Shown piece after piece: positions 1-10,665 of a stretch of 64,000 nucleotides of DNA. Position 1 is the first letter of the stretch. Every line of letters begins with the position of its first letter. The stretch lies in assembly GCA_018857735.1 (NCBI GenBank), contig JABMCL010002100.1, positions 742,501 through 806,500 of the forward strand, written 5' to 3'. The notes under the pieces are model-generated. The model was given only the letters and a program-made list of their open reading frames with translations. It did not search any database and was not told where the DNA came from. Both the position numbers and the translations under genes were made by a program. The stretch comes from Alviniconcha marisindica. Lineage: Eukaryota; Mollusca; Gastropoda; Provannidae.

Positions 1-4
1 TTAC

Positions 5-175
5 CCACTGGTGTGCTGGCGAGATCGTGAGCCAGGAACTGACCCCACTCCATCAGCATCACGGACGCTTTGGGATGGGGCCGGCTGTTGTCAAAGTCGT
101 GCATGACGACGGAGATGTCACGTGGCGAAGAGAGGTCTTCTCCGTCCACCTGCTTCAGTCTGGGAACTTCAATGC
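5..175 (-). CDS. PXD-A exon 4, distal haem motif
   Basis: The 171-bp exon runs from an acceptor at 176-177 to a GTAA donor at bases 1-4. It reads toward [12 protein letters not shown], with the distal His preceded by Ala rather than the usual Asp. The next base of the intron is outside the window, so the donor is only partly visible. Confidence 0.82.
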
Positions 176-3100
176 CTGAGTGAACAGCAACGGTGCAACG
201 AAAACTTATTGCAAGGGAGCAGTATACAGTACCTGGACTTAAATCGAGTATTTTAGAACGTGCTTTTTTAATGGTCGCTTATTAAACTTAAATCAACTTA
301 ATCAACACACAAGGGAGTTAATTAGGGCTCGAAAGACGTCACACAAACACAACAACAAAGACATGATGCGCCTACGGTAACTCTCACCTGGCATGTGAGT
401 AAATACAAGGTACATAAACTCTACCAGAGGTACATCCTCATACCAACTGAGTTTTGACACGAAGAAAAACAGACACAAAGACAAACAGACTCCTTGCCTA
501 AGGGATACTCTCACTGAAAATTGAGTATTGTAGAACCTGCTTTAGAACGAATCAACACTGTGACACAAGGGAGTTAATTAGCGCTCGAAATACGTAACAC
601 AAGTACAACAACAAAGACCTGAGTCGACTACCGTAACTCTCACATGGCATGCGTGTATATACAAGGTACGTAAACTCCACCAGAGGTACATCCTCTACAT
701 TCGTTTTTGTGTGTTTTTCTTCGTGTCAAACCTCAGTTGATATGAGGATGTACCTCTGGTGGAGTTTATGAACCTTGTATTTACTCGCATGCCAGGTGAG
801 AGTTACCGTGGGCGAGTCAGGTCTTTGTTGTTGTGTTTGTGCGATATCTTTCGAGCTAATTAACTTCCTTGTGTGTTAATTAAGGTGTTGTACCTCTGGT
901 GGAGTTTATGTACCTTGTATTTACACGCATGCCAGTGAGAGTTACTGTAGGCGGCGGTGGAAATGACGGATTGTCCAGATGTGTCATTGTACCTACCGTT
1001 ATCGGACACAGGATTCAACTGTCTCTGGTAGATATGACGGGTTGTCCAGACGTATCATTGTACCTACCGTCATCAGAGACACAGTTCAGCGGTCTCTGGT
1101 AGATATGGTGGGTTGTCCAGATGTATCATTGCACCCACCGTCATCATAGACAGGGTCCAGCAGTCTCTGGCAGGTACGAGAGTTAAGCAGTTTCTGGTAG
1201 ATATGGTTGTTTGTCCAGATGTATCATTGTACTTACCGTCATCATAGACAGGGTCCAGCAGTCTCTGGTAGGTCTGGTCAGCAGCTCCCCAGGACGGGTT
1301 GTCCAGGTTGTTGCACGTGCCGTCCGCGGACCGGTAATAGTAGGCATTGTCGCATGAGATGGTGGCACGCTTCGCACTAGGGAAGTTAGCAGACATTGAA
1401 AGAGTGTTAGTAAGACAGATAGATAGTCAAACCGACAGACAGACAGACAGACAGATAGACAGACAGACGGACAGAAAGATAGACCGGCAGGAAGGCAGGC
1501 AGGCAGACAGACATAAAAATATATACCGTCAGTCAAAAGCGAAAATTACAGCAAAGCAAAACAGAATTCAACCATTCACAGTTAGAACTGAGATTTAGCG
1601 TCCCTCGCACACGCCACTTCGTTTTGGGAAAGAATAGGGGGGGGGAAATGAAACAGAAAAAAAAAAGTGCGAAGGCACAAGAGACTGAAATTCAACTTTA
1701 TTTCTTCTTCTGATTTAACATTAGGACAAACGCGAAGACAATCAAAGAAAATGCATAACATTTTTCGGCACTGGCAAGGCAGAAATTATAAAGCAGAATT
1801 CGTGGCATTAGGTGAAGCATGCCAATCGATATTCTGATGAAGTTGAACCTAAAAGAGGAAACTCGTTTCATAACTCTAAATCTTCAGCAGAAGGAATCTA
1901 ATTTCTGCTCCAGCAATATTCCATTGCTACTTAGAATTGAACTAGCCGCCTCAAAAATAATATGATTGCCTAACACGCAGAACGGATCAAATTAAAAGAA
2001 AACTGTGAATTAAAGTTGTGCTTTAAAACGCCTCGTTGATTTTGCATTGCATACAGAAAAGGCATTTCGTGAGTGACGATTAGTTGGACTAGGTGTGCGA
2101 GTGTCACAGTTCCCTCAACTGTCACATAGGCAAGATTTGTCTGTTTTTTTAGCAGCAGGTGAGGCATAAGGGCTATATTATATTCTGGCCTCCTACAGGC
2201 TTTAAGAGGAGAGAATATTTCAATAAAATATTGGTGGCTGTGTGTTCTGTGCAGAGGAGACCATGTTTTCTGCATCAGCTATGTCCCACAGCATTGTGGT
2301 GGTGGGCGGAGGGGGGAGGGGGGGGGGGAGAGATCACCCGTCCATACCTGGGTGTTCCTGCGAGACGTTTGTATTGGTGAGCGTGGAACCTGGAGTGGAC
2401 GCTCCTCTTGGTCACGACTGTAATAAAGAGATGTAATCATTACTTTGATGAAGAAAATACTAACTGGTTGTGATAACTATGATCACATCATTATAGTAAT
2501 AATTAATTTTAGGTCTCTCTTTTTTTCTTTTTTTTTTTTTTTTTTTTTGGCTTTTATAATAATAATTAACAGATTTTTGTTTAAAGACAAATCTTGCAGC
2601 ATGATTAAGAATTCGCTGAAGGCATGAGATCTCTTCAGATGGCAGTCCGGCAAGTAGAGAATTGCAGCAGCCAAGCCAACTGAGGATGAGGAAAGTGATG
2701 AGCTGAACAGTAGCACTTTTTGTCAAGAAATTGTCCCAGGAAAAGCAGTCTTACGCAGTTCGATGTATTATCATCATCTTCATCGTCTCCATTATGTGAT
2801 TGTCGTCACCACTGTGTTTTTATTATATTAACATCATCGTCATCTCCACCATAGTTATTATTATTGTGATCCGTCGTCATTATTATCACTATTATCGTCC
2901 TATTTATCATTTTATTTGATTGAAATATTCAGTGCTATTAGTTTTAGCTATAAATTAATGGAATTTCTTACCTGTGGTATGGTTTGTATTGTGGTGGCCA
3001 TGGTGATGACTGCCGTTATAATTTCGGGAGACGCTTCTACTGCTTGGGTCTCCCCCTTTTATCAATGGTTCAAGAGAATACATGACAAAACGCACAATTG

Positions 3101-4661
3101 TTATTTCTTCACTTCAACAGGGCAATATAACAACGGACCTTTTCAAAGAAATAAATCAGTTATAAAATCAGTTATTCTATTGCAACTGCACGTGTCACAT
3201 TCTGTTACTGGACACAAAGAGACAAATGTTTAATAGAATACGACGTGACAAAACGCACAATGGTCATTAACATCATCCTCTTTATCGTTTTATTTTATTG
3301 AAATATTCAGTGTTGTTGCTTTTAGTTGTAAATTAATTAAATCTCTCACCTGTGGTTTGGTTTGTATTGTGGGGGCCATGGTGATGACTGCCGTTATAAT
3401 TTCGGGAAACGCTTCTAATGCTTGGTTCTTCCCCTTTGATCAACAGAAAACAGGTCACGGGGTAGGGCACAAGGAAATTACTGAACAAAGAAGAAATACA
3501 TTCAGCAAAGCACGTCTCATATTCTGTTACTGGACACTAACAGACAAATGGTTCAAGAGAATACGTGACAAAAAGCACAGCTGTTATTTCTTCAATTCAA
3601 CACAACAGAGCATTATAAAACAACGGACCTTTTTAAGAAAAAAACGCAATTCAAGTATTTTCAGTTTTTTAATTCCCTGTTAAAAATCGGGCTGGTTAAT
3701 CTTTGTGTGTTTCCACACTTGATTTTTGCTTATTTTTAAGTACGTGTTTCTTAGGTTGTATGTATAATCATCGTCGTCATCATTCCTATCATGTGATGGT
3801 TGTCATCAATGTCTTTTTATTATATTAACATCATCATCATCTCCAGCATAATTATTATTATCCGTCATCATTATTATCACGATCATCGTCCTCTTTATCA
3901 TCTTAATATGAAATATTCAGTGCTATTAGTTTTAGCTATAAATTAATGGAATCTCTTACCTGTGGTATGGTTTGTATTGTGGTGGCCATGGTGATGACTG
4001 CCGTTATAATTTCGGGCGACGCTTCTAATTTTTGGTTCGTCCCCTTTGATCAACAGAAACCCGGCCAAAGGGTGGGCACAATAAAGTTACTGAACAAAGA
4101 AGAAATACAAACCATTCAGCAAAGAACGTACCATATTCTGTTACTGGACACAAACAGACAAATGGTTCAACAGAATATGTGACATACGTTTTAGTGTCTT
4201 TAATTTTAGTATTTTCAGTTTGAGATGTACTCGTTGCTTTGTATTTCTCTGCTAAAAACTGGGTTTAAATTATTTTTTTTACCTTTCGGTCTACTTTGGA
4301 GAAATGTGTGACTGACAGGTAAGCAGCCAATACTGAGAAGAATACATCATGCGATGAAACACAATTGTCCAGTGTCACGGAAGCTGCTACCCACCACCTC
4401 CCCTGTTTACCCCGCTATGTCAAGAACAAAAGCAAAACAAATGTCTGTGTTCCTTCTCATGGAGAGAAACGTATCAGATGTTTAATTTAAGGGGAAGGCC
4501 TAGGCTAGCTCATTTATTCGCTTTCGAGATTGCGATTAAGTTACTAACATCAGCCTGCTGGTGCTTTCTGCGACCTTTTGCTTGAACATCTGACAAAGCA
4601 AAATGTCTGGCAGTGTAAAGTTACATACTCACTGAAGTTACTAGTTGATACTGTGAAGGAG

Positions 4662-4742
<81 letters not shown>

Positions 4743-4808
4743 CCCACACACACACAACACACACACACACACACTCACTAAACGATAATGCAGCACACAA
4801 CACACACA

Positions 4809-4839
<31 letters not shown>

Positions 4840-4887
4840 CCACACACACACACACACACACAGAGACGACGAGATAAATTCCACGCA

Positions 4888-4933
<46 letters not shown>

Positions 4934-4950
4934 CACACACACACACACAC

Positions 4951-5014
<64 letters not shown>

Positions 5015-5148
5015 AGACAAGAGAGACAAGCACGAAGAGAGACAGACACATAAAGAGATAGACAGATAAACCTAGGAAGACAGACTGACTTACCCGCAGT
5101 TAAGTATATACAGGCAAGAGGCAGCAAAAGCAGTAGGAGACGATGCAT
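5..5148 (-). CDS. Animal haem peroxidase, 5' part (PXD-A), exons 1-4
   Basis: Four coding exons were assembled by splice sites and phase: 5094-5148, 2348-2417, 1237-1376 and 5-175. The start is ATG at 5148; the first 18 residues ([18 protein letters not shown]) are a hydrophobic signal peptide, so the product is probably secreted or extracellular. Exon 3 carries the YYYRSADGTCNN-type N-terminal motif of the family. Exon 4 carries WGQFLAHD with the distal His. Exon phases and lengths match the second peroxidase at 12988-25816, with exon 3 at 140 bp and exon 4 at 171 bp in both. The two are therefore tandem duplicates. The rest of the gene lies beyond base 1. The Asp that forms a haem ester bond in myeloperoxidase is Ala here. 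Family assignment is firm; the exact substrate is unknown (peroxinectin-like or another secreted peroxidase). Confidence 0.88.
300..955. repeat. Repeat family R1, inverted cluster
   Basis: An approximately 130-bp unit has a core CTCTGGTGGAGTTTATG, followed by CCTTGTATTTA, CGCATGCCAG and, at its end, CTAATTAACTCCCTTGTG. Copies lie on the minus strand at about 300-500 and 540-700, and on the plus strand at about 735-885, with a partial copy at 890-955. Facing copies could form a long fold-back. Single copies recur at 11945-12070, 13520-13650, 47455-47570 and 48592-48705. No coding capacity is seen; a SINE or MITE remnant is likely. Confidence 0.7.
985..1236 (-). repeat. Donor-derived tandem array at PXD-A exon 3
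   Basis: Four segments, including the true exon end, share CCGTCATCATAGACAGG-type sequence plus TACCTAC or TTAC donor bases and a spacer GGTTGTCCAGATGTATCATT. Unit spacing is about 60-98 bp. On the gene strand each copy is an exon 3 end followed by a GTAGGT or GTAAGT donor. Confidence 0.75.
1237..1376 (-). CDS. PXD-A exon 3
   Basis: The 140-bp exon lies between CCCTAG and GTAAGT and reads AKRATISCDNAYYYRSADG, then [11 protein letters not shown] and [10 protein letters not shown]. This is the conserved start of the animal peroxidase domain. Three further donor-like copies of its 3' end lie in the next intron at 985-1236. Confidence 0.85.
1430..1515. repeat. (GACA)n microsatellite
   Basis: Repeated GACA and GGCA tetranucleotides lie within PXD-A intron 2. 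The open reading frames through them are artefacts. Confidence 0.85.
2348..2417 (-). CDS. PXD-A exon 2, His/basic propeptide-like segment
   Basis: Acceptor TTACAG and donor AG/GTATGG enclose 70 bp in phase 1-in, phase 2-out. The peptide includes VTKRSVHSRFHAHQYKR. The PXD-B counterpart is 76 bp with the same phases and a [12 protein letters not shown] core. The region is basic and His-rich and precedes the catalytic domain, as propeptides do in this family; that role is inference. Confidence 0.75.
2972..3036 (-). other. Exon-like 65-bp cassette, copy 1
   Basis: On the minus strand a YAG acceptor precedes and a GTAAGA donor follows an open 65-bp block, read in one frame as EASPEIITAVITMATTIQTI. 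It falls between PXD-A exons 1 and 2. Its length (3n+2) does not fit the phase-1 joint between those exons, so plain inclusion would shift the frame. It could be a 5' or alternative exon, or not an exon at all. Confidence 0.4.
3350..3414 (-). other. Exon-like 65-bp cassette, copy 2
   Basis: This has the same acceptor-block-donor structure with a GTGAGA donor. It differs from copy 1 by amino-acid changes (S to F, T to P, I to K) while keeping length and openness. Confidence 0.38.
3960..4024 (-). other. Exon-like 65-bp cassette, copy 3
   Basis: The structure is the same, with a GTAAGA donor. The peptide reading equals copy 1 through a synonymous Ser codon change (TCT to TCG). Confidence 0.38.
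4663..5015. repeat. (CT)n then (CA)n microsatellite block
   Basis: About 75 bp of CT repeats are followed by about 270 bp of interrupted CA repeats, immediately downstream of the PXD-A signal exon. The six-frame readings through it (Cys-Val or Arg-Glu runs) are not genes. Confidence 0.95.
5094..5148 (-). CDS. PXD-A exon 1, signal peptide
   Basis: The reading runs from ATG at 5148 through a Leu-rich stretch and ends after ACTGCGG at a GTAAGT donor, in phase 1. It matches the signal exon of PXD-B ([16 protein letters not shown]) in sequence, position and phase. A long (CA)n block lies just downstream, so longer readings through it are not protein. Confidence 0.8.
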
Positions 5149-5239
5149 CTTTAGTTTCCTGTTCAGAATAAAAAGTCTTAGATGCAATTTCAAGAGCTTT
5201 TATTTTATTTGATTATTTCTGACTAACAAAAGGAGATTT

Positions 5240-5262
5240 TAAAGGGGGGGGGGGGGGGGGGG
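5240..5262. repeat. Poly(G) tract
   Basis: A run of about 17 G lies upstream of PXD-A exon 1 on the gene strand side. It may be a quadruplex-forming or assembly-sensitive stretch. Confidence 0.8.
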
Positions 5263-5521
5263 CAGATTTTAACCCATATACATCTGCTTACAAGCCTTGC
5301 CGCTGGGCCAGTAGAAAACTCTTGAAGAAGGATCGCTACATTAGACTGATACACACACCGGTACAAAGACATTTGCGTTATACATAACAGTTCGAGAATT
5401 ATACAAAAACAAAACAAGAACAAACAAAAGAACTCTATAGCAATACTCTGCAAGATACGTCACCAGCATCAAAATTCAACATGACTGCTCTTTTGCACTT
5501 TTGCCTTACGACTCATACGGG

Positions 5522-5522
<1 letters not shown>

Positions 5523-5589
<67 letters not shown>
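5523..5589. repeat. (GA)n microsatellite, LINE 3' tail
   Basis: About 66 bp of GA repeats directly follow TTCGAGTT on the minus strand, where the LINE at 5590-7916 ends. Confidence 0.85.
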
Positions 5590-5590
<1 letters not shown>

Positions 5591-7916
5591 TCGAATTGTT
5601 TATTGTACATCGGCCATAGGCCATTATACAAACAAAGGGGTTGGGGGGTGGGGGTGGTAGGGGTGGGGGGCATGGAATCAAGCAAAGTAAACGAAGAAAT
5701 AAACGGGGGTGGGGGTGGGGGTCTGCATTCGCACACACAGAGAATTACCAATTTTGGTACAACTGAAGTGTCATCCATTCATACACTTACTATCAAGAAA
5801 TTGTTTTCTTTTGTTTGTGGCATGAAAAATAAACTTTGATACATTCCGACATAGATTTTGATTTCTTGCTTCAAGTGCTGTTTTTAAGGATCTAAAGGAA
5901 AAATCTGGTATAAATTTCCTTCTGAGGTCTGCGTACATAGGGCATTTAAACAAAAAGTGATGTTCGTTTTCAATTTCATTGATGCAAAAAGCACAATTTC
6001 TGTCTATAGATAAAACGCTGTACCGGTGTAAGTTGTTGTTTAATGGAAGTACTCCAAATCTAGCCTGTGATACAGCCACTCTAAAGCAATATATATATCA
6101 GTGTTTGAAATATACTTCTCTTTTTCAAAGATCGTCTTGAAGGACCGATAAATTTCATACCTATCTTTGTCTCTAACAGCTCCAGACCATTCCTGTATAA
6201 ACATATCTACTAGCCTTTGTTTGAATGACCTCAAAAAGGAGTTTTTATCACCAACCTCCTGCTGCAGCCATACAAAGTTGAATCCAGTTTCACACAGAAT
6301 TTCCCTAATTCTAGAAACCCAGCAGTCTTCCATTTCTGTCTAAACGCAGCAGCATTTCATAGGCTGTTTTGGGTAGTCTGTCATTCCCCATTTCCAATAA
6401 TCGAAACCAATACTTAATGCAACTAATATAGCTATTTATGAAAAGAGGAAATCTTCCTAAATCACCATACACCATTTTTTATTGGGTGTTCTGACCGGAA
6501 CTCCGAGGAATCTTTTACAAGCCATTAAGTGAATTTTTTCAATATTCTCAAGTCTTTGTAGTCCCCAAATTTCAGACGAATATAGTCAAATTGGTTGCAC
6601 TTTGGAATAAAATATTTTGAAGAATGTTTCGTTTGTCATTTCTTTGTATTTTTGAAAAGCTTTGCTAAGACATATTACCGTTTTTTCCCCTTTGCCGCTA
6701 AATGGTCTGTACCCTGCTTGCAACTCAGTTTCGTGGTAAAATTGGAACCTAGATAGCAGGAGTTATTAACAACTTCCAATCTGGTATCGTTATAGAACCA
6801 TTTTTCATGCTTAGCCAAAAATCAACCCTTTCGGAATACCATGATTTTTGTTTTGTCCTTATTTACCTCCATTTGCATCTCTTGCCAGCATGTTTTAAGA
6901 CAGTCTTAATGGTTTTGTAAACCAGTAGGTGTTGTCGATAATAAGGCTACGTCATCTGCAAACAATAAAATAAATAGTTCCATGAACCCTGGCACTAGCT
7001 GTATTCCATGCCTGCCTTTTGCTGTCACATGATTTGCCAGTTGGTTGATGAACAAGGAAAACAATGTTGGGCTCAGAACACATCCTTGACGAACACCAAC
7101 AGGACACTCGAAAAACTCAGAGTACTTGCAGTTGGTTCTTATACAAGAAAGTAATGAGTTATACATAGCCCTAAGAGCACCAAAAAACTTCCCTTTAATC
7201 CCTTGATTTCTGATACAATCTAAAAGTTTGTCATGCCGTACAGAATCAAATGCTTTCCTAAAATCCACAAATGCGACATACAATTTCTGTCCCTTCTTCC
7301 TCAAGCATTTTTGAATAATAGCATAAAGGTTGAATATTTGATCAACAGTAGAATAGTTTTTACGAAATCCAGCTTGACATTCCGTAATTGCGGCATTTTC
7401 CTCCAGCCAAAAATACAGCTTAGCATTTAATACAGAAGTGTAGCATTTACTTACAACACAGAGTAAAGATACCCACCTGTAGTTATCCACATGTTCGGTG
7501 TTTTCTTTTTCATGAATTGGGGTAACAATTGCCTTGGCCCAATCCTGTGGGTAAATACCCTTTTCAAACAATACATTAAACATCCTAGCAAGAAAAAGCA
7601 CCACATCATGTCCTCCTGCTTTCAACATTTCTGCTGTAATTCTATCTAATCCGCATGCTTTTCCACATTTTAATTTTTTAATAGCTTTCTGAACTTCCAG
7701 CTCAGTAATGTCTTCATTCAAAAAGTGATCTGATTCTTCAGAATTATCAAACTGGCTAGCATCTTGTACATTGTCATCAGTATCATTGTTTGAAAAAAGA
7801 TCCTTGAAATGATCGTACCATTCATTTATATAAATGTTACTACTGTTGGCTATACTCTGTTTCCCGCAGCCCATATTTCTCAGTTCTTTCCAAAACGTTG
7901 ATGGGTTGTTCAAGTT
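5590..7916 (-). mobile_element. Non-LTR retrotransposon (LINE), 5'-truncated
   Basis: Minus-strand readings give a reverse transcriptase at 6906-7913 with GKACGLDRITAEMLK, AFVDFRKAFDSVRHDKL, GVRQGCVLSPTLFSLFINQL and FADDVALLS, in the order of non-LTR polymerases. Further downstream in the element, 6040-6333 and 5771-6079 give the C-terminal part with a CAFCINEIENEHHFLFKCP motif like that after the polymerase of jockey/CR1-type elements. Frame breaks at about 6340-6900 show decay. The 3' end has AATAAA and TTCGAGTT followed by (CT)n rather than poly(A). The endonuclease end is absent. Confidence 0.85.
6906..7913 (-). pseudogene. LINE reverse transcriptase fragment
   Basis: The 335-codon open stretch contains fingers, palm and the F/YADD catalytic box (FADDVALL). 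It lacks the N-terminal endonuclease and breaks off after the polymerase palm. It begins exactly where the neighbouring (GA)n tract starts (7917), which is consistent with 5' truncation on insertion. Confidence 0.8.
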
Positions 7917-8430
7917 TGCAGAGAGAGAGAGAGAACTCGAACTCGAAAACTTTATTTCACAAGGATTGTAGCTTAGGTTCAGTCAAAAACCTGTCCAACA
8001 ACTAGTTCTTGCTAAGCTACTGATGACTAAATATAAAATTACAGGCATCATTTATATACATATAGGCATGAATGAGAGTGAAACGTTATACACGAGAATT
8101 TCCACACAAAACATAGCGTGTTCACAGCGCCAGGTGCACACATGCATACATCACTCTGTTACACATATTGAGCATACAATTAAGAATTAGAGACAGACAG
8201 ACAGACAGACAACCAAACAGAAAACAAGTTAGCAGCTACATTTTCAAACGTACACTAAGAAAACAGTGCAACAGATTGGTTATCAAACAATCAAACGAAG
8301 CTAAACGTTAGAAACAATTGTACTGCAAGTGTAACTAGTTAACATATGCATACTTTTTACAGACAGTGCAGTCTCTTCCAATCCAGTCTACTCTTTCGGG
8401 AGGATGCGAGCATGTTAGGGAGTTTTATAG
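7917..8430 (-). mobile_element. Second (CT)n-tailed retroelement remnant
   Basis: On the minus strand this segment ends AATAAAGTTTTCGAGTT followed by a CT run, the same terminal motif as the LINE next to it. No coding sequence is visible, so it may be the 3' UTR of a related element. The inner boundary is a guess. Confidence 0.45.
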
Positions 8431-9639
8431 CGTTGTTATCTATTGCAGATTGTTAAAGGTGTAGTCACCAACCGTTCTTTCGTTTTAGTTCATTTAAATT
8501 TCAATGAAACCTAATGTTAGCTGGAACATGTTGTGATGTCAGAAAAATATAGAAGACATACAACTGAAATACAGTAAATTAAAGGCACTGGCACACAAGA
8601 AGCAGCATTCATCTGTCATCATCATCAATGAATGATCAATCTCCAGACACAGTAAGTAAGGAGTGGGGTATGTGTGTGTTGGGAGGGTGGTTGAGGGGAG
8701 GATTGTACTGAACAGTATATGACTTGAACGCCGATATTTTGGCGGCAGTATCTGTCACTGGAGAATAATATTCGAAGGAGAATTTCGTTTAATGAAATAT
8801 GCTGCATATTATTTTCTCCATACTAGGAATTAAAATCGGGGGGAACGGTACGTTTAACGAAAAGACCGTAAAAAGTGCTCGTCCGTAAACATCAGTTTTT
8901 TTTTGTTGCTTTGTCGTTTTTGTATGTGAGATGGAGGAATGAAAATCAAACAAAAAACAATTATATATGAATTTAAAAAAACAAACTGACTGGCAATCGC
9001 CGGTGTATTGAAATGAGTAACAGCGTTCGCTAAATATGTTGTGGTACTTAGCCTGATGGTAAAACAGAGATACGACAAGCGAATGCTTTGAATGCTTTGT
9101 GTACAACATAATTAGGACAAGCGAGGGCATTGAACGATGTGTGTATAAAACATAACACCTATTATTGTGGTAGAGATTAGCCCCACTGCGCGGATGCAGT
9201 CAAGCGAAACACGTCCGATCTCCACGTTCAATCTTTTACGTTAATCACGTGCAAAGATGAGGCTGTATTTTCAAAATTCTCATTATATGAGAAATCCTCA
9301 TTAATATGATCACAGATGGATAAACGTACGGTGCTCCCTTCCCCAGCTAGAAAACACACACACATTCACAGTACATGTACAGAAAATGGCAGCAATCTGC
9401 AACACAGTCAACACAGCAGGTATAGCGGCTATTTTTTCAGATTCAGCTAATAGGCTTCCTTCCCGACTGTGCTTAGGTCTCAGTCTAAGAGGAGGCGCTT
9501 TTAATGTCAATTACTGCTCGTAGTAGCAGCTACTAGACTAGTGGTGGAAGTGCTACACTCATGGGGTGTCGATCCGCATTTGTCGTTCAGCGCTGCTACA
9601 ATCCTGTGACAACGATGGCTTAGACAGCAACGGTATGAA
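8431..9639. other. Intergenic stretch without recognised features
   Basis: I see only short simple repeats and no supported exon, RNA gene or element between the retroelement remnant and the hairpin repeat. Confidence 0.5.
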
Positions 9640-10000
9640 ACAAGAATGACTGCTAGCGTTCTAAAACAAGATCCAAAACATAAAAGGTTCAAAAGAACGT
9701 TATTTATTAGGACTAAACACAACATGCGAATGTTCGGGGTAATCCCCTTTATCAAGCTAAAAATAACACTTAAACAGCAGTTAAACGGTGAAAAACGATT
9801 AAAAATGAGATGGAGAGCTAATTAATCCACTTATCTTTTTGGGGGTGAGCTATGTCTAGTGCTTGCAAGTGTCTAGTGCTTGGAAGATCTTCCAAGTACT
9901 GGACATAGCTCACCCCCCAAAAGATAAGTGGATTAGCTGTCCATCTCATTTTTCATCGTTTTTCACAGCTTAATTGTTGTTTAAGTTGATGAAGTACAGC
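9640..10000. repeat. Repeat family R2 with hairpin, copy 1
   Basis: The segment starts TTCTAAAACAAGATCC and contains AAAAGGTTCAAAAGAACG and GGTAATCCCC. It then folds on itself: CCACTTATCTTTTTGGGGG at about 9830 is matched by the reverse complement CCCCAAAAGATAAGTGG at about 9917. Related copies lie at 14130-14365 and 21740-21935. It is a fold-back or MITE-like element with no coding capacity. Confidence 0.7.
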
Positions 10001-10056
10001 ATGTCCTCGGATGTCGGTTGACATATTAGGGACAAATTGTGACCAATACCGAAGCA

Positions 10057-10594
10057 CGGTTTAATGTTGCTTTACGTCCACAGAAACCGTAAGGCTTGTT
10101 AGGACGGAAAGCCCAGGACGGCCACCTCGACTTTCACATAGCTCCTGACCTCCGTTGTTTAAGAGTTGCTTTGTAGTTTGATAAAGGGGATTACCGCTAG
10201 AAATAATTATTAAACAGGTGCGTCTTGAGGGCGGCTTTGAAAGAGCAGGTAGAATCAGAGTGGCGGAGTGTTTGAGGCAAACTGTTCCAGACAGATGGGC
10301 CAGCATAAAAAAAATTCTTTCACCAAATGTTTTTGTGTTTACAGGGGGGTGACAAAGGTTCATGTGTCAGATGCAGATCGTAATTGTTTTGCTGGAGTAT
10401 AAGGTTGATGGAGATCGGACAGATACTGAGGGGCTGTCCCAGTGATGGAATTGAAGCAGATAGTTGAAATTTTGTATTGAATGCGATATGTTACTGGTAG
10501 CCAATGCAGAGTTTCAAGAATAAGATGGATGTGGTCAGATTTCTTAGCTTTACACACAAGCCTTGCTGCTGCATTCTGAACTTTTTGAAGAGGG

Positions 10595-10596
<2 letters not shown>
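10057..10596 (-). mobile_element. LINE C-terminal fragment
   Basis: Minus-strand readings at 10360-10590 give LQKVQNAAARLVCKAKK, LHWLPVTYRIQYKI and TAPQYLSDLHQPYTP. The continuing frame at 10061-10363 gives TFGERIFF and LKHSATLILPALSKPPSRR. This is the end of the reverse transcriptase ORF of CR1/L2-like elements. A frameshift separates the two. The (CT)n tract at 10598-10661 marks the truncated 5' boundary. Confidence 0.75.

Positions 10597-10597
<1 letters not shown>

Positions 10598-10661
<64 letters not shown>
10598..10661. repeat. (CT)n microsatellite
   Basis: This is an unbroken CT repeat next to the LINE fragment. Confidence 0.9.

Positions 10662-10665
<4 letters not shown>

Larger units (their letters stand above)
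176..1236 (-). other. PXD-A intron 3
   Basis: The intron holds an inverted pair of interspersed repeats (300-885) and a junction-derived array (985-1236). No further coding exon is visible. Confidence 0.6.
2760..4190. repeat. Tandem triplication in PXD-A intron 1
   Basis: Three related segments (about 2760-3240, 3260-3690 and 3765-4190) share AAATATTCAGTG, a TAAATTAATGGAAT region, the 65-bp cassette listed separately, and a tail with TTCTGTTACTGGACAC. Short ATG-started readings on the plus strand (MVCIVVAMVMTAVIISG) look like a membrane peptide, but they are probably antisense to the cassette. Confidence 0.75.

Noticed and set aside
2916..4182. Plus-strand membrane peptides (MVCIVVAMVMTAVIISG) in triplicate
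   Set aside because: They are antisense to the splice-flanked 65-bp cassettes, have no common stop or start context and no supporting signals.
4621..5093. Long Cys-Val and Arg-Glu rich open frames
   Set aside because: They are translations of (CA)n and (CT)n; only the signal-peptide exon at 5094-5148 is supported, by its paralogue.
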